DNA from: Spongospora subterranea f. sp. subterranea
Taxonomy: Eukaryota; Endomyxa: Phytomyxea; Phytomyxea; Plasmodiophorida
Direction of reading: 5' to 3'
Assembly: GCA_049724395.1 (NCBI GenBank)
Contig: JAUGWO010000113.1
Location: 62,001-126,000 of the forward strand
DNA length: 64,000 bases
Made by a program: the position numbers and the translations under genes. Under the pieces are notes generated by a model, which ran no database searches, had not been told where the DNA came from, and worked only from the letters and a program-made list of their open reading frames with translations. This document shows, one piece after another, positions 46,481-59,300 of the stretch (position 1 is the first letter of the stretch; each line of letters starts with the position of its first letter).

Positions 46481-48388
46481 ATGATCACACTCGTCCGGTT
46501 TCGCCAGCTCAGATACCTGCCCGTTCGCTCTATCCATGTCTGCGTTGTGGGCAGCGGCCCGTCGGCCATGTATACTGCCAAATATCTATTACGCGATTCT
46601 CCGGATGCCAACATTGACATGTAAACCTTACGGACCCTAGCATTGGCTGTTGGATTCCGAACTTGTTGTCGTAGCATTGAGCGCTTACCGACTCCGTTCG
46701 GCTTAGTCCGAAGTGGCGTCGCCCCCGACCATCCCGAAACCAAGAATGTGACGACCGATTTTCAAGCGGTTCTGGAAAATGATCGATGCAACTTTTTTGG
46801 AAATGTGGAAATTGATCGTGAAGTGTCGGTTCCCCAATTGCTGGCGGCCTATGATGCAGTTGTCGTAGCGTCTGGAGCAGGTATTTTAATGGGTCAATCA
46901 ACGTCTCCCGTTAATTATTGGAGATGTTATTGGGGATGTAGGAGCGAACCGTCCGCTGAACATTCCGGGGGAGCACCTGGCCAATTCTGTCTCTGCCCTG
47001 GCGTTCGTGAATTGGTACAATGGGCACCCAGACCATATTGACGATCAGTATAACCTTCGCGTATCTGATGCCGTAATAATTGGGAATGGTAGCGTGCTTT
47101 TGTTGCTGATTCCCGCTGGTGGCTTACCTGAGCGATCGCAGGAAATGTTGCCATTGATATAGCTAGAATTTTAAGCTCTGACGAAGAAAATTTGAAACGT
47201 ACCGATATAGCGGACTACGCGACGGCCGCACTACAAAGCAGCGAAATCGAGCGTGTCCACGTTGTTGCAAGAAGAGGTGCCCCCCAGGTAGAGCTGATTG
47301 CCGTCGAATTTGGTTTCTGCTGTTAATGCTGCCGTCAGGCGTCGTTCACAAGCAAAATGGTTCGCGAACTAATATCTCGAAAATCTCTGACAACATTTGG
47401 TATCGATGCGATCTTAAAATCGCTACAATAATGTCCGACGATCTTGTGCATTCAGTAAATCCTAATGATCTGGATAAATCGCTCATGACGGCTGCGAGCC
47501 GCGAAGAATGCGATACAAGAGTCGTTCTCCGTAAGATGCAGGTGTGTCATGTTCTCAATTGACATCGACTGTTTCACTCGTTTAGTCTTTTCTTGAGTTA
47601 GGTTCTGCGACAAGCTCAATCCGCGGCCCCCGATTGCCACCACCCAGGATTGTATCTGCGATTTCTCCTGAATCCTGTGGAGATTATACCTGATGCTAAT
47701 AACCCAAGGGTCGTTGGCGGCGTCGCGTTCGAAAGGACTAGGCTTGAAGGCAAACCTGGATCGCAGGCATGTGAAATTCGAATTTCTTCGTAAATGTACC
47801 TAAACATGGTGTAACTTGATCAGTTCGCTGTGCCAACTGGCGAATTTGAAATAATTAAGGCTGGTCTTGTTGTTCGCAGTGTTGGATACACGTACTAGCT
47901 GTGCTACATATCAAAGCGCGTTGATTAACGTTCTGCTATGGTACAGATCACTGCCGTTTCAAGGATTGCCATTTGATACTGCACGTGGAGTCATTCCAAA
48001 TCGTGACGGTCGTGTCATACTGCCAAACGGAGAAATCCTCAACGGTGCTTACGTTGTCGGATGGGCTAAACGTGGGGCAACCGGTAGGTAGACTCGGTTT
48101 TGCATGAACGTTTGATGTTCAGTACGCTCAGGGATAATCGCCTCAAATATCGCTGATGCACAGCAAGCTGTCGATGAAATTTTGGTGGATATTCCCAAGG
48201 CAACGGCGACGGATGCGGATCGCAAGCTTTTGTGGAAAAAAGTAACGGACTTGGGGACGGTAATCGTTGACAAGCATATGTGGAGAAGGATCAACGAATA
48301 CGAGGAAGCTCGAGGGAAGGAGCTCGGCAAGCCGAGAGTAAAATTGACCGCTAGAGAAGAATTAATCATCGCTGCATCTACAAGATAA
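46481..48388 (+). CDS. FDXR: mitochondrial ferredoxin/adrenodoxin reductase
   Basis: NADPH-ferredoxin reductase (adrenodoxin reductase, Arh1 in yeast) passes electrons from NADPH to mitochondrial ferredoxin for Fe-S cluster and heme A synthesis. Nine exons: 46481-46620, 46675-46880, 46942-47088, 47143-47287, 47339-47541, 47602-47770, 47824-47891, 47947-48083 and 48132-48388; introns 48-61 nt, all GT-AG. A basic presequence ([17 protein letters not shown]) is followed by the FAD motif [38 protein letters not shown], the NADP motif [52 protein letters not shown] and [12 protein letters not shown]. One base is missing in exon 5 at the AAAA of 47416-47419; otherwise the gene is complete. Confidence 0.92.
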
Positions 48389-48399
48389 AATTTCCAGCT

Positions 48400-48739
48400 A
48401 TTTTTTTTTTGCCAACGAGAATCTCAAACTGATCTTTGATGTCGCGACTTATCTGCGATTACTGTCTGTGTCAGAGTGTTGGACGGTGCTGTCCTGATGT
48501 CGATGACGTGATGTTGCATTGCAGCGTGACGTGTTCCGTGTCCGCGGTCCGTGGGCGATGCCCGTTATGGGGTTGACCGTTTGACGGGGTCGGTACGTGA
48601 CCATAGTGACTACGTCGTTACCATCATTGACGTTACACGCGAGTACCATTGGACCTGTTGAAATAACGGTGACCGCTCAACCTCTCCTCATTTCGTTATT
48701 GTGAAGGGACGGGAGCGGGTTCGGGAGGACATCGGGCCG
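48400..48739. promoter_or_regulatory. upstream region of the duplicated-domain gene
   Basis: A 350-bp spacer between two plus-strand genes. It contains a CpG-rich stretch (about 48480-48620, repeated CGATGACGTG-like and GTTGACCG motifs). No TATA box was recognised. Promoter role is inferred from position only. Confidence 0.3.
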
Positions 48740-50241
48740 ATGATCATGGAGCAAGAACACCTGGCCGACGGCCGCGAACAAGATAGCGACGCGTCGACTC
48801 CGTCGTCGGCCATGTCGGATCCGATTGAGACCGAGATCATGCTGGCGGACCCGGCCGGCAATCAGTATATCAGAAAAACGGTGCAGGCCATCAATGCCAG
48901 TGCTGCAGATCTTATCCATACCAGCAGTATGTGGCTCATCATTGCCTCCATTTTTTGGTTTCTTTGTATCAAACGGCCATCGATCCATTAGGTGTGGCTA
49001 CGTTCACGTTCTCCTCTGTGGGTCGATTAGTGGAACCGGTGCTACAATATGCTGATCCAATATTAACCAGTATTGACGATCGCATCGACAATCTTGTACA
49101 TGCCATCAGGCAAATCAAAGTACGTACATACTTCAATTTATGCTGTTTTTTGTCTGAAATCCAGTAAAGGTGGGAAATCAAAATGAAGGCGCATTAGTAT
49201 CAGAGACACATTTTTGGACGGGATTGAAGCAGACATTCATGTCGTCTGCCTGGTTTAGCAAAGTCGAAAGCATTCTTTCATCATCCGCCGCTGAGAATTT
49301 TTATAATACCGCCATTGAATGCTACTTTGATCACGAAACGGAGACATGTGATCAGTTTTTGCTGGCGTTAAAGCTTCGGCTTGATAGCACTTGGGATGAT
49401 CGCTTGACGCAGCCGGTCAAGGTGTTTTACGCAACGGCTAGGACAGCTACCGCTCTTGTAGGCGTTGGCCGCTTCTTCCGTGGTGCTATCGGTCTTGGAA
49501 AATCTAAAATTAATACTGCCATTACACAGTTTATTGGTATGTGAGGGGCTAGAATTTCACCATTTTTCGTCTCATTCTCTTCATAGACACGTGGGAGCGG
49601 ATAATTGGCGGTGCCGCAGAAAATGATGATAGGCATGTTCCTGAGACGGTTGATCAATCAGGTGATGGCGTAATTAGCGGGACCGGAGGTAACGATCCGG
49701 TGGCGATATCGAGCGATGAAAACGACCATCGGGATCCGGACGGTAAATATCATCAATTTGCTGCCTGAAATTAATTAATCGTCCTGGTCTAGATTCCATA
49801 TTTGGTCTAAACAAAAAGCGCAGTGGTACAGGGTCGGCAAATCCCGCTCTACGAAGAGTTAGGCAAAGACGCTCTATATGCCCAAATTTAAGGAATCAAT
49901 TGAATCAGGATGAATGGTTCACTCAAGTTGACGCAATCTTTCAGAGAGTGAGCAGTGTCCAAACCATGGTTTTCACTTGTTTGATTCATATTTCCGCTTA
50001 GAATATTATGGTCCAATCATTGGGGAACAGGACTAATCCTGCTGAGCACTTATACGACACTGTTGGTCTTTGACGTCTATAGGTTACCGTTTTCTAAGAG
50101 TATTTCCAGGCTTCTCGGTTGTTTTTCACTGTCTCAGAAATTGATGCCTTTGTTGATGCTCTACAAACATCATTAGGCGCTGTATGGGGCCCGGATCTCG
50201 TTGATCCTGCGCGCCATTTTTACCAATGTGCTGCCCTTTGA
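48740..50241 (+). CDS. unidentified protein with duplicated alpha-helical domain, perilipin-like
   Basis: Seven exons: 48740-48926, 48992-49119, 49170-49536, 49587-49742, 49793-49947, 50002-50065 and 50138-50241, with introns of 50-72 nt, all GT-AG and frame-consistent. After an acidic Ser/Thr-rich N-terminus comes VATFTFSSVGRLVEPVLQYA with ADPILTSIDDRIDNLVHAI, resembling fungal perilipin/CAP20 lipid-droplet proteins. A helical unit then occurs twice: AWFSKVESILSSSAAENFYN with DQFLLALKLRLDSTWDDRL, and EWFTQVDAIFQ, NPAEHLYDTVEIDAFVDAL, LGAVWGPDLVDPARHFYQCA. An internal stretch (TALVGVGRFFRGAIGLGKS) could insert in membrane. The perilipin comparison is tentative; the internal duplication is plain. 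Confidence 0.6.
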
Positions 50242-50391
50242 CATGTTCTTTGATTTTACATCTTAAGCTATCTATTATATATAAATAATCTGATTCACTA
50301 CAATCGATAGGCTCTGGCGTAAATTCGAGTCAATAAATTTGCTCAGGGTATACTTTTCAAACCGGATTAACCGACATTTTTGAATAATTGT
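50242..50391. other. convergent gene junction
   Basis: A 150-bp A/T-rich spacer shared by the 3' ends of the duplicated-domain gene (+) and midasin (-). It has AATAAA-like words (TATAAATAA at about 50280, CAATAAATT at about 50330) that could serve as polyadenylation signals. Confidence 0.5.
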
Positions 50392-53300
50392 TTACTGAAT
50401 GGTTGAAGCGGATTTTCTGTTTACGTGCTCAATCCACTGTCGAAGGGCATCTGCGACTACAGCAGGAAGATCAGCAGCCTTTCTAAGGATAATATAATAC
50501 GGAAACGGAAAATCTTGAAGATAATCCACAATTTGAAGCTTGTTGTTGGGATATGAAACCTAGGAAACGACTTATCACACACCTGAACTTGCGGCAATCA
50601 TTTGTCTCATACCATTTTCATATTTAAAATACTGTTTGGACCATCCGGTGCAGAATCAATGATAAGTAGGACGATGAATTGACCATTGGCCGCCGCACGG
50701 CGAAGTTGCCTTGCGATATCAGGTCGATCCTAGACAGTTCAATGTCAGACTTTTTCAATGAACTAAAGATAATAAATAAGTCACCTGCTGAACGCGTGCA
50801 TCGGAAATGATAAACATAAGCTGGTTGTTTGAAAAAGATGCCATGGTTGACTGACGAGCATCGTCGAACAGACAAAGACCCAGTTCCAGGACATCAGCGA
50901 ACTTCGTTGATGTCTGGTCGAACTTGAATTTAGACAACACATCGGGCCCAGCACTGTTGGAAAACGACGACGAAAGAACGGTCGCTGTTTCACCGAATTT
51001 CAGCACAGAAAGATTACCAGAGTCAAGACGAGTGATGGCATTAGCTAGCGTCGCCATTGCTTGCAGAGCGAGTTTGCCAGCGCCAGCATCGCGCATCGAT
51101 AATGAATCGTCGATTGCAATTCCGATATCATATGCTCTTTTAGTTAACCGGCAACGGCGTAACCAAATTCGATCTTGCCTATAAGACGACGCTATGTATG
51201 CTATCAGACGACGAATTGATAAACGTTTGCCTGATCACAAGATAAACATGAGATATCTGATATACCCAGAAGAATGATAGAAAGAAACTACCAGTCCGGA
51301 ATGCACCACCAAGACTTGACGCTATTTGAGGCTGTAAAATTATACGCAGCTGTTCACAGAGAGCCGATGATAAATCCGATGTGGCACTAGAGAGTTCAGC
51401 CCACTGTAATTCGTTTACAGACTCAGTATCAACCGATACTGTCTGAACGATACTGGGCATATTATCAATAGCGGCGTCTGCAATGTCAACTTCACAGCTG
51501 GCGGTGTCTTGAGTTGTCATGGCAACAGACGAATTAGGCAATAAGGCATCGTCAATATCCATTGCAGCCTATTTTTCAACATAAACATACGAGATCTGTG
51601 CTTCAGGCAAAAGTTACCATGTCATTTAGGACAGGGGGGCAATCCACAACTGGCTCGTGCGCTGGCATGGATTTCCGCTGCTCACGTTGGCTTCGCCGAT
51701 TACTGGGGCTAAACTTATCGCTTTCCGGAGTCTTTTCAGGGTGATCGTTGTCGGCAGGATTTTCAGTGGGAACGGCATCATCTTCAACAAGATTTGGCTC
51801 ATGTGCATCATCATCATCGTCCTTTTCTTCAACTCCTCCGTCAACAGCTGTAGTGACAGGGGCAACCGCTTCACCATCGCATTCCATGTCGTCATTCTGA
51901 TTGAGACAAGTAAAGATAAAATGATGTACCAAAACGAATCTTTACTGACCACATGTTCAACTAAATCCCCCAGTTGATCACGACCTTCTTCTATTGTTTC
52001 TGAATTCTGCTGAGTCTGTTCGAGTATCTCCAGTCTACGTTGCCAATGCTGCTGAGCGTCGGCAATACTGCGCAGAGGATTGTTCTGTTGATTCGCCGGT
52101 TTTTGTTTGTGGGCTTGTGCTTCATCCTCAACTGAAAACACCATTATGAAGATATAAAATTGCACAAATAATGTGCTTACATTGTGGCTGCATTGGACGA
52201 ACATCTGCGTTCGATTCATTAGCGTTGCCAACAGTGTTTTGTCCTTGTTTTCCGTCGCTCATCTGCCCCATTGCCTCCAGAGTCCTGGACAATGATAGGT
52301 CAATCTCTACAAACCGAATGGCAAATTGAAATGAATACGTCGCCGTCAATGCTATCCGAATTGCCTTTGCGCTCAGGAATGTCAACACTGATAGCTTCAG
52401 CAGAAGCAATATCGTGATTATTGTTTTCAATACCGTCCTTTTCTGCTTCATCGTTTTCTTGATCCAAGTTCTCTTCTACTTGACCGGCTACTTCCTATTA
52501 ATTGCATTGCGCGATTCAACTCATGTCGCGTAATAGTCGGCTGAATTAGCGTACCGCTTCTTCAACGTCATGGCCAGGCTCATGAACCATATCTTCAGCA
52601 TCCGCACAGGGAGGAGGCATCTCGCCATCAACCCCATCTTCACTATTCGGGCCAGTCTCGGACTGGTCGTCGCAGTCGAAGTCCTCCCCGTCGTCCATAT
52701 CTCCTTCATCGCTTCCTGACGCATATTCGTCAATTTTATCTTCACCGCCGTCTTCGTTGTCGTCTAGATTGATTTCTTCAGGTAACTGGAGATCGATACC
52801 CTGATTATCTTCGAACCGCTCCTAAACCATAACCCATTAGTACATTCAACAATAGGGTTAAAATTTACCATACGTCGTCAGGTAGGCAATTATAATTCTC
52901 ATTTTCAGGTTCTTCTTCCATTTCATCAAAAGTGTTTTTGTCGTCCTTGTCTACTTTTTGCTTGTCATCCCGGTCCCTATCCATTCAAGAGTTGGAATGC
53001 CAGGCTTATATAAATGTTGACAAATGCTTTCTTACTTAGGTTGTGAATCCTGTGATTTCTGCTCGTTCTCTTCGCTGTCCGATTGATCATTTTCTTTGGC
53101 AGCGATATCAACCTCATCAGGTCGACCAGATATCTCAGCATCCTAAGAAAATCTTACTTGTTGACGCAAAACAGAAGGTCTGGCATGTACTTTTTCTGTT
53201 TGTTCATTTTGCTTATCAGTGCCCTCTTCCTCTTTATCAATTTTATCATCCCAGAGACGTTCATCAACAACGTTTTCGTTTTCTCTATCGATATCGCCCA

Positions 53301-56300
53301 TTTCTTTATCAAGAGGAGGCGTTTCTTCATCTTCCGGATCTTCATCGTCTCTTTCAGGCTCCTAAATTGCGTTCAGTTCAAATGACGCGGATGACAATGC
53401 GTGCACTACCTCGTCACGGTTAACATCATGCATCGTTCCATCGAAGTCGTTTTCCATTTCCATACCATCTTCATCCCGATCGACATTTTCAGGCTTCTGC
53501 AAAACAAACCCTTGATTTACGTTCCAAGAAGACGCAGAAATAAACTTTACCTCGTCATTGTCTGGTCCCTCCTGTTTATCTTGTTTGAGTCCTAGAATTT
53601 GTTCTTCGTCCTCTAACTCATTAGAAACATCTTTTGCACCAGTTCCTTCCCCCATGCCAGTACCATCAGCAGCCTCTTCGTCACATTCATTGTCTTCCGC
53701 GTCACTGAAAAAAAATCAGTTATTTTGATTGAGATGAGAAATAGGAGGGCTTCACCGTGCCGCAGGTTTACAAAAACCAACTCGGAACAGCGAGTTTAGA
53801 ACAGTTCCAGTCGTGCGAGCAAGACCAATTAGTGCAAAATAGAAACAGTTGACGCTGAATCGCAACATTTTCATGGCTTTGAGAAGAACAGATAATTGGT
53901 CACGAACTGCGCAAGTATCGTCCCATGCCATCAATCGTAAACAATCTATCAGACGGTCCGAGTTGAATGCGGAGCACATATTCAAATAGAGATGATGATG
54001 TTCAATTAACGATTCTGGATGGACCTCATTGGACCCTGCACTGCGAACTCGCTGTACAAGCAATTTTACTTGCTCAGTGACACATTCTGCAGAAATAGAA
54101 TAATCCGTCATGGGCAGCATCTCAGGTTTGCTCAAAAACAGCTTGATGTCATCCCGAAGACGCATGAAAGATGAAGCAAATGGTAGCTTGGGAAGTAGTT
54201 CAGAGATCCTAGTAAGTGTTGATATGCTTGAATCCGCCACCGCGATCACAGAATGGGTGGGCCTCATCGCAACACCCATTACAGCAAACTGCTCGAAGAC
54301 CGAAGTAAGCTGCGAGAGAATGGGATCAATTTCGGACACCAACAGCGAGCATGAAGCATGTGATTCATGCGCTGAAAATCGCATGAGAGTCCAGACTTGC
54401 CCAAATATACAATTCGCATACCAGAAACAGATTCCTCCCCTGTCAACGACGAGCCCAATGATGAATAACACGAAGATGCCCTTTTCAAAGCCGTGACCGA
54501 TTCGGCTAATAAACAACCAGCCTTTCTCAGATCAATAATAGAACGGTCTGCACATTGAAGCATGAGCTGCTAAATCGTCATGGGTCTCAAGAGCGAAACT
54601 ACCTATATTAGCCGCATCTGTAACTGCATTGGACCAGGCTTCCACCTGCATAATGATATGATCGACGTGAGATAGGCTCCGGCGCTCAGCAACAATAAGG
54701 GAAAAAATGTGCTCCTAAGTGCAAGGTCAACAATGTATCACCATAATCTGCTTCGCAATCTTACCTGAAGACCTAAGCAACGCTTTGCCTCGGTTGAACT
54801 CAAATCTCCACTGTGAGTGTGGATACCAGCTCGAAGTGAGCGCATTATTTCAACAACATCAAAAAATGACGATTCGCTGTTCCTCAGGCCCGCAGAATCA
54901 AGGACCATCGAAAGCGAGGTGGTATCTGATGGCAATGTGTTAGGATGGAAAGAAAGGGAATCAATGTAGCACCCCACCAATCCCAGGGCATGATTCTCGG
55001 GCTGCTATCGCATGGAAACTAAGACCATATCCCTTGAATATGTGCATAGCGTCTGTGAGTGCCTTTTTTTTTCGTAAAACCGGTGCGTTTTGAGATCTCA
55101 GTGATTCACAGCGATGTAAAATCGATTCCGATGTCGAGCGGACATCCTGACATAACTCCAGCGACGAAGGTAAAATAGGTTCCATTAGGGCGACCATTTT
55201 CAATGACACGTTATCCGAAATAATGAGCGAAGAAAATGAGGAGAGCGACTCTACCTCCGAGTCCTATGTAACTGTGAACAAAAAATTTCATAGCAACATG
55301 ATGTAATCTGCATACCGAAAAATGAGCGACAGTTATTGGTTTTTCAGGGCTGTCATATTGCTGATGATGTTTGGCAATAAGTTGACGCACCGGAGTACGA
55401 AGGACTTCGTCCCAAGACTGAACAAACCCTGTTAACTTGCGATGTGACCGTTCGCAAGATGCTTTCAGCGCATGCCAATTAGCCAAGTCCCAGCGAGCGA
55501 GTCTACAGAAACCCATCTTCAACTTCAAATTTACGAGCATATTAACATTAGTAACCTAGTCAAATCTTGAAGTTTCTTTTCAATTACTTTCCGCTCATTT
55601 TGGCACTGAGACACGCAAATCGAATGAAGAGGTGTATAGAAAACCACCAAGTTATTCAGGACGTGTTTATATCGATTATCCGCAATGAGCGAGAGGGAGG
55701 ACAAAATATGCAGTCGCACAGTAAATTCACCGAAGGTCGAAGTCTATCAGTGGAGTGAATAACGCGAATTGAAGAAGATATTCCAATTAGTCAAGTACCT
55801 GCACAAACTCATCTAGGGCAACGAAAAGGTCGTCTTGGCTAAGGTCGGAACGGCTATCATCGCTGATGAATAACTGCAGCAGGTGAGGCCATAATCGTAA
55901 AGCGCGAGCATGGGCCCCATGATCAATGGCTAGAATGGCGGTCAACAACAGAACAAGAATAATCCACAATTAGTTTACCTAGAAGAGCATATGGCCAAGC
56001 TTCAAGTTCCATTTTCCTCCATCGCGCTATCAAACCAGAAAGAGGTTTGATTTGTTCAGCCAATGAAACAAACTTTGCAGCATAAGATTCCCATTTTTCA
56101 GCCTGGTAAAAAAAAATGCAGAATTAGAGCCAAGTTCCGAAATGAACTGCATTAACAAATTACCTGTGCAAGAATTTGTTCAACGGCGGAAACGATGCGC
56201 ATGAGTGGTGAAGAAATTGGCATTGAAGCCAGGCGTGAACAAATTCGAGCTAGAGTAACGAGCGTTGGATGGCCACGGCATTCGTCAACACTAAGGACAA

Positions 56301-59300
56301 CTTGAACACGAGTGAGGAGGTCGCGAACAGATGTCTAGGAAATGTGAGTAATTTCGGAACATAAAATAAAAACGAGAGTTTTTACCTCTAAGTCTTGTAA
56401 TTCATCCAATGCAGGTTCGCGATATATGTCCCCAACGGATGAAGAAGGAGAGGACGTTGACGATGACAGATAAGATAATTGCCTGGCTAGTAGTTCAGCC
56501 GCTCCAAATGAGCACCTGGAGTCTTGCTCCAGATTAACATCTTATAAAAAGCTTAGCGATTACAAATAAACAGTAATCAAGAGATCCGAAAATACCAAAA
56601 GAGCTTTCGGGCGATAGTTGAAGGACTGATCGATGTACAGTTTTGGCAATGTCATTCTCCGACAAGCAAGACGACTGCAAAGGCGTCCCGCCAACGGCCG
56701 TTGTGAAAAGTGTATAAATCTGGGCTAAATCCTCATCCGAAAATTGTACTGAATTTGTAGTGCAATTTTCGGGACTGGTTAGCTGAGCCATTTTTAGAAA
56801 AAAATCAAACGATAACCTGTGCCACCAAGTACCTGATCATCACTGTTGTCTTCTGAAAACGGGTTAGAATCGCAGTCGTTAAGTAAATCAGAGAAGTCCT
56901 TGATAAAGCTAGGGAACATCGTTTGCTCAAGGTGTCGGCGTTGCTCCTCGCAGGATTCTGCCGCCATTCCACCCGATCCAGCTTTACTTTTGTAAAGTGA
57001 CCCTTGTGCCTCAGCCTCGTTTTGCTGCTTTAGGTGATGTGCTTTCCACACATAAGCAATGGTTCGCATAGTCCTGGATAAAGTCGAGCTTCGCTCTTGC
57101 TCCAGCAATGGAGCCGACAGTCGTGATAAAATTATCCTAGATATTCAGAATCAGACTCGAGGCGCATACAATGAAGTCGTTGACGAACTTGATTAGAGGT
57201 ACAGCAAGAATTTTCAGATATCGTGTTGTCTAAAATAGACAGCTGAGTTAAACGGAGGCACTCGGGACCATCCAAAGACAGTGCAGCCATAACGGCTGTA
57301 ATGCGATGATCGTGGACTGCTTGATATTTGGATGATATGTAATCCTGTAAGGAAACGATCATACGAAGAACTTCTAGCATAACCTACGAAATTAGAGTAA
57401 GATTACATCATCGTAAAACGGGGATAACCATTGATATTTACAGGAGAAACAATATCTTCGTAAGCGTAATAGATAGCATCATCGATGTTTTGTAGGAAAC
57501 ATTTGGCATTATCGATCCATTGTTGACATTCTTCAATAGGAGGATTCGATATCAGATTCAAAACACGACTAAGAGCAACAATTGAAAAGAAATAATTTTT
57601 GGAATTTAGAATCGAACCTTGACGATGCATGTGTGGAGACGAAAGCATGAATCAAATCGTACACGGTTTTGAATGAGCAGCTCCCAGGCCTTGATGTAAT
57701 GCTCGCATGAGAGCTACAGCGGCGGACGACGTTAACAACGTGGATTTCAACATTCACATGCAGCATAACTAACCGGAGATACTGTTCTTCAAGAGTTTGC
57801 TCTTGCTGTTTTAGTTGCGCATTAACATTGGCATACCCAGTGATAAGCTCAGAAGTAGCGGAACGAATGTCGATTTCATTGCGAATCTCCGCCAGCGAAG
57901 TTCCCAGATCATGGGCACGTGTTTTATGCTTCAAAACAGGATCCAGACATACGGCTGGGACCATTAGATGCAGCCTCAAACAAGACAAAAGGAACATCGG
58001 TGTAAAGCAAACATCGTTATGCAAAAGCTGCATTAACGGCGCTAGAAACCACGAAGTGACCTGAAACGATCGCTCAAACAAGTGACGAAAACAAAAAACA
58101 CCCCCAGATGAACGTACTTGATTGAGACGGTGATCGTTGAGCTGTAAGATATAACGATATAGCGTATCGAGGTCATCACTGATTTGCAGCTCAGGAAAAA
58201 ACTGCTGGAAAGTTTGATGAACAAGTGAGACAACTTCAGTATTATTCGAGCAGAGCCCAGTTTCAATTGTAAACAGTCCAGAGTTGCATCTCCAATGAAC
58301 GGAGAGCATCCGTTTTAGACTAGATATTATGAGCAATCGCCGGCGCAGAGCAGTCTTCGATAACTGAACAACAGAGTCAAATATGACGGATGTTGGCAGC
58401 CTCTGCTGATCAATGCGTGACATGAAATGGACTCTTTGTAGGCGATGAAGTAGATGAACCTATTAAAAAGGAACTCAGCATTTGATCAGACCATTGAAAA
58501 TTATTCTAACCGATAAGGACCCCGTCCAAGACAAGGTTTGCAGTGGTTCCAAGCTATGGCACGACCTTAAACTACCAATATGTTGACAGGCGATGCTAAG
58601 AGCAAATTCCGAAACACGCTGCAAATCATGGATTGGGACCGAGCCATCAAGGATTGCTCGTTCAACCGATTCGACGCATGAACGAGCTGACGAGACAAAG
58701 TCACACTTACGAATTTACGATAATCTACTGGGTGTTGTCTGACCTAGAGGAGCAGCAAATTCTCGAATCTCAAATTCACTTGGAATGTAAGAAATTTCGA
58801 TTACTTCGTCATACCCATCCCCTTCGTCGTGGTCCGCACCCGTTATCCTTATCGTGAACGCGTCTACCTTCGGAAGAATCTCCGACGATGAGGCTGCTCA
58901 ATATTTTCAGTGATGCGCTTCATCCAAGAGCAAAAAGCATACTTAATTGTTGCAGCACATTGATGGTGTTCTCGACATTGGTTAGCAGCTCATCATCTGT
59001 ATGATTATAGCATGTACTAAATGCCTCAGTTAAGGTGCGTCGTGGAACGTGGCCTAAAGCAAACAAATGAGCAACATGATGAACGAATAGTCACTTAAAA
59101 ATGCACGATACCAAGGGCATTCGAAGTCCTATCAAGTTTCAGCATAAGGGATCGCAACTTAGCAAGCTGGATCGTCGATGGAAGAACAGGATGTCCGGAA
59201 TGTTTCCACAGACGATTGGAAACTTTATGCCCAGAGCCTTGACAGCAGGACCCAGCTACATTGGTTTATAACAAAATGAGATGAGTGAACCTGGAGACGC

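Noticed and set aside
51657-54496. Plus-strand ORFs over midasin (for example 51657-51977 and 54110-54496)
   Set aside because: Antisense shadows of midasin exons, with hydrophobic or Ser-rich composition dictated by the D/E-rich opposite strand.
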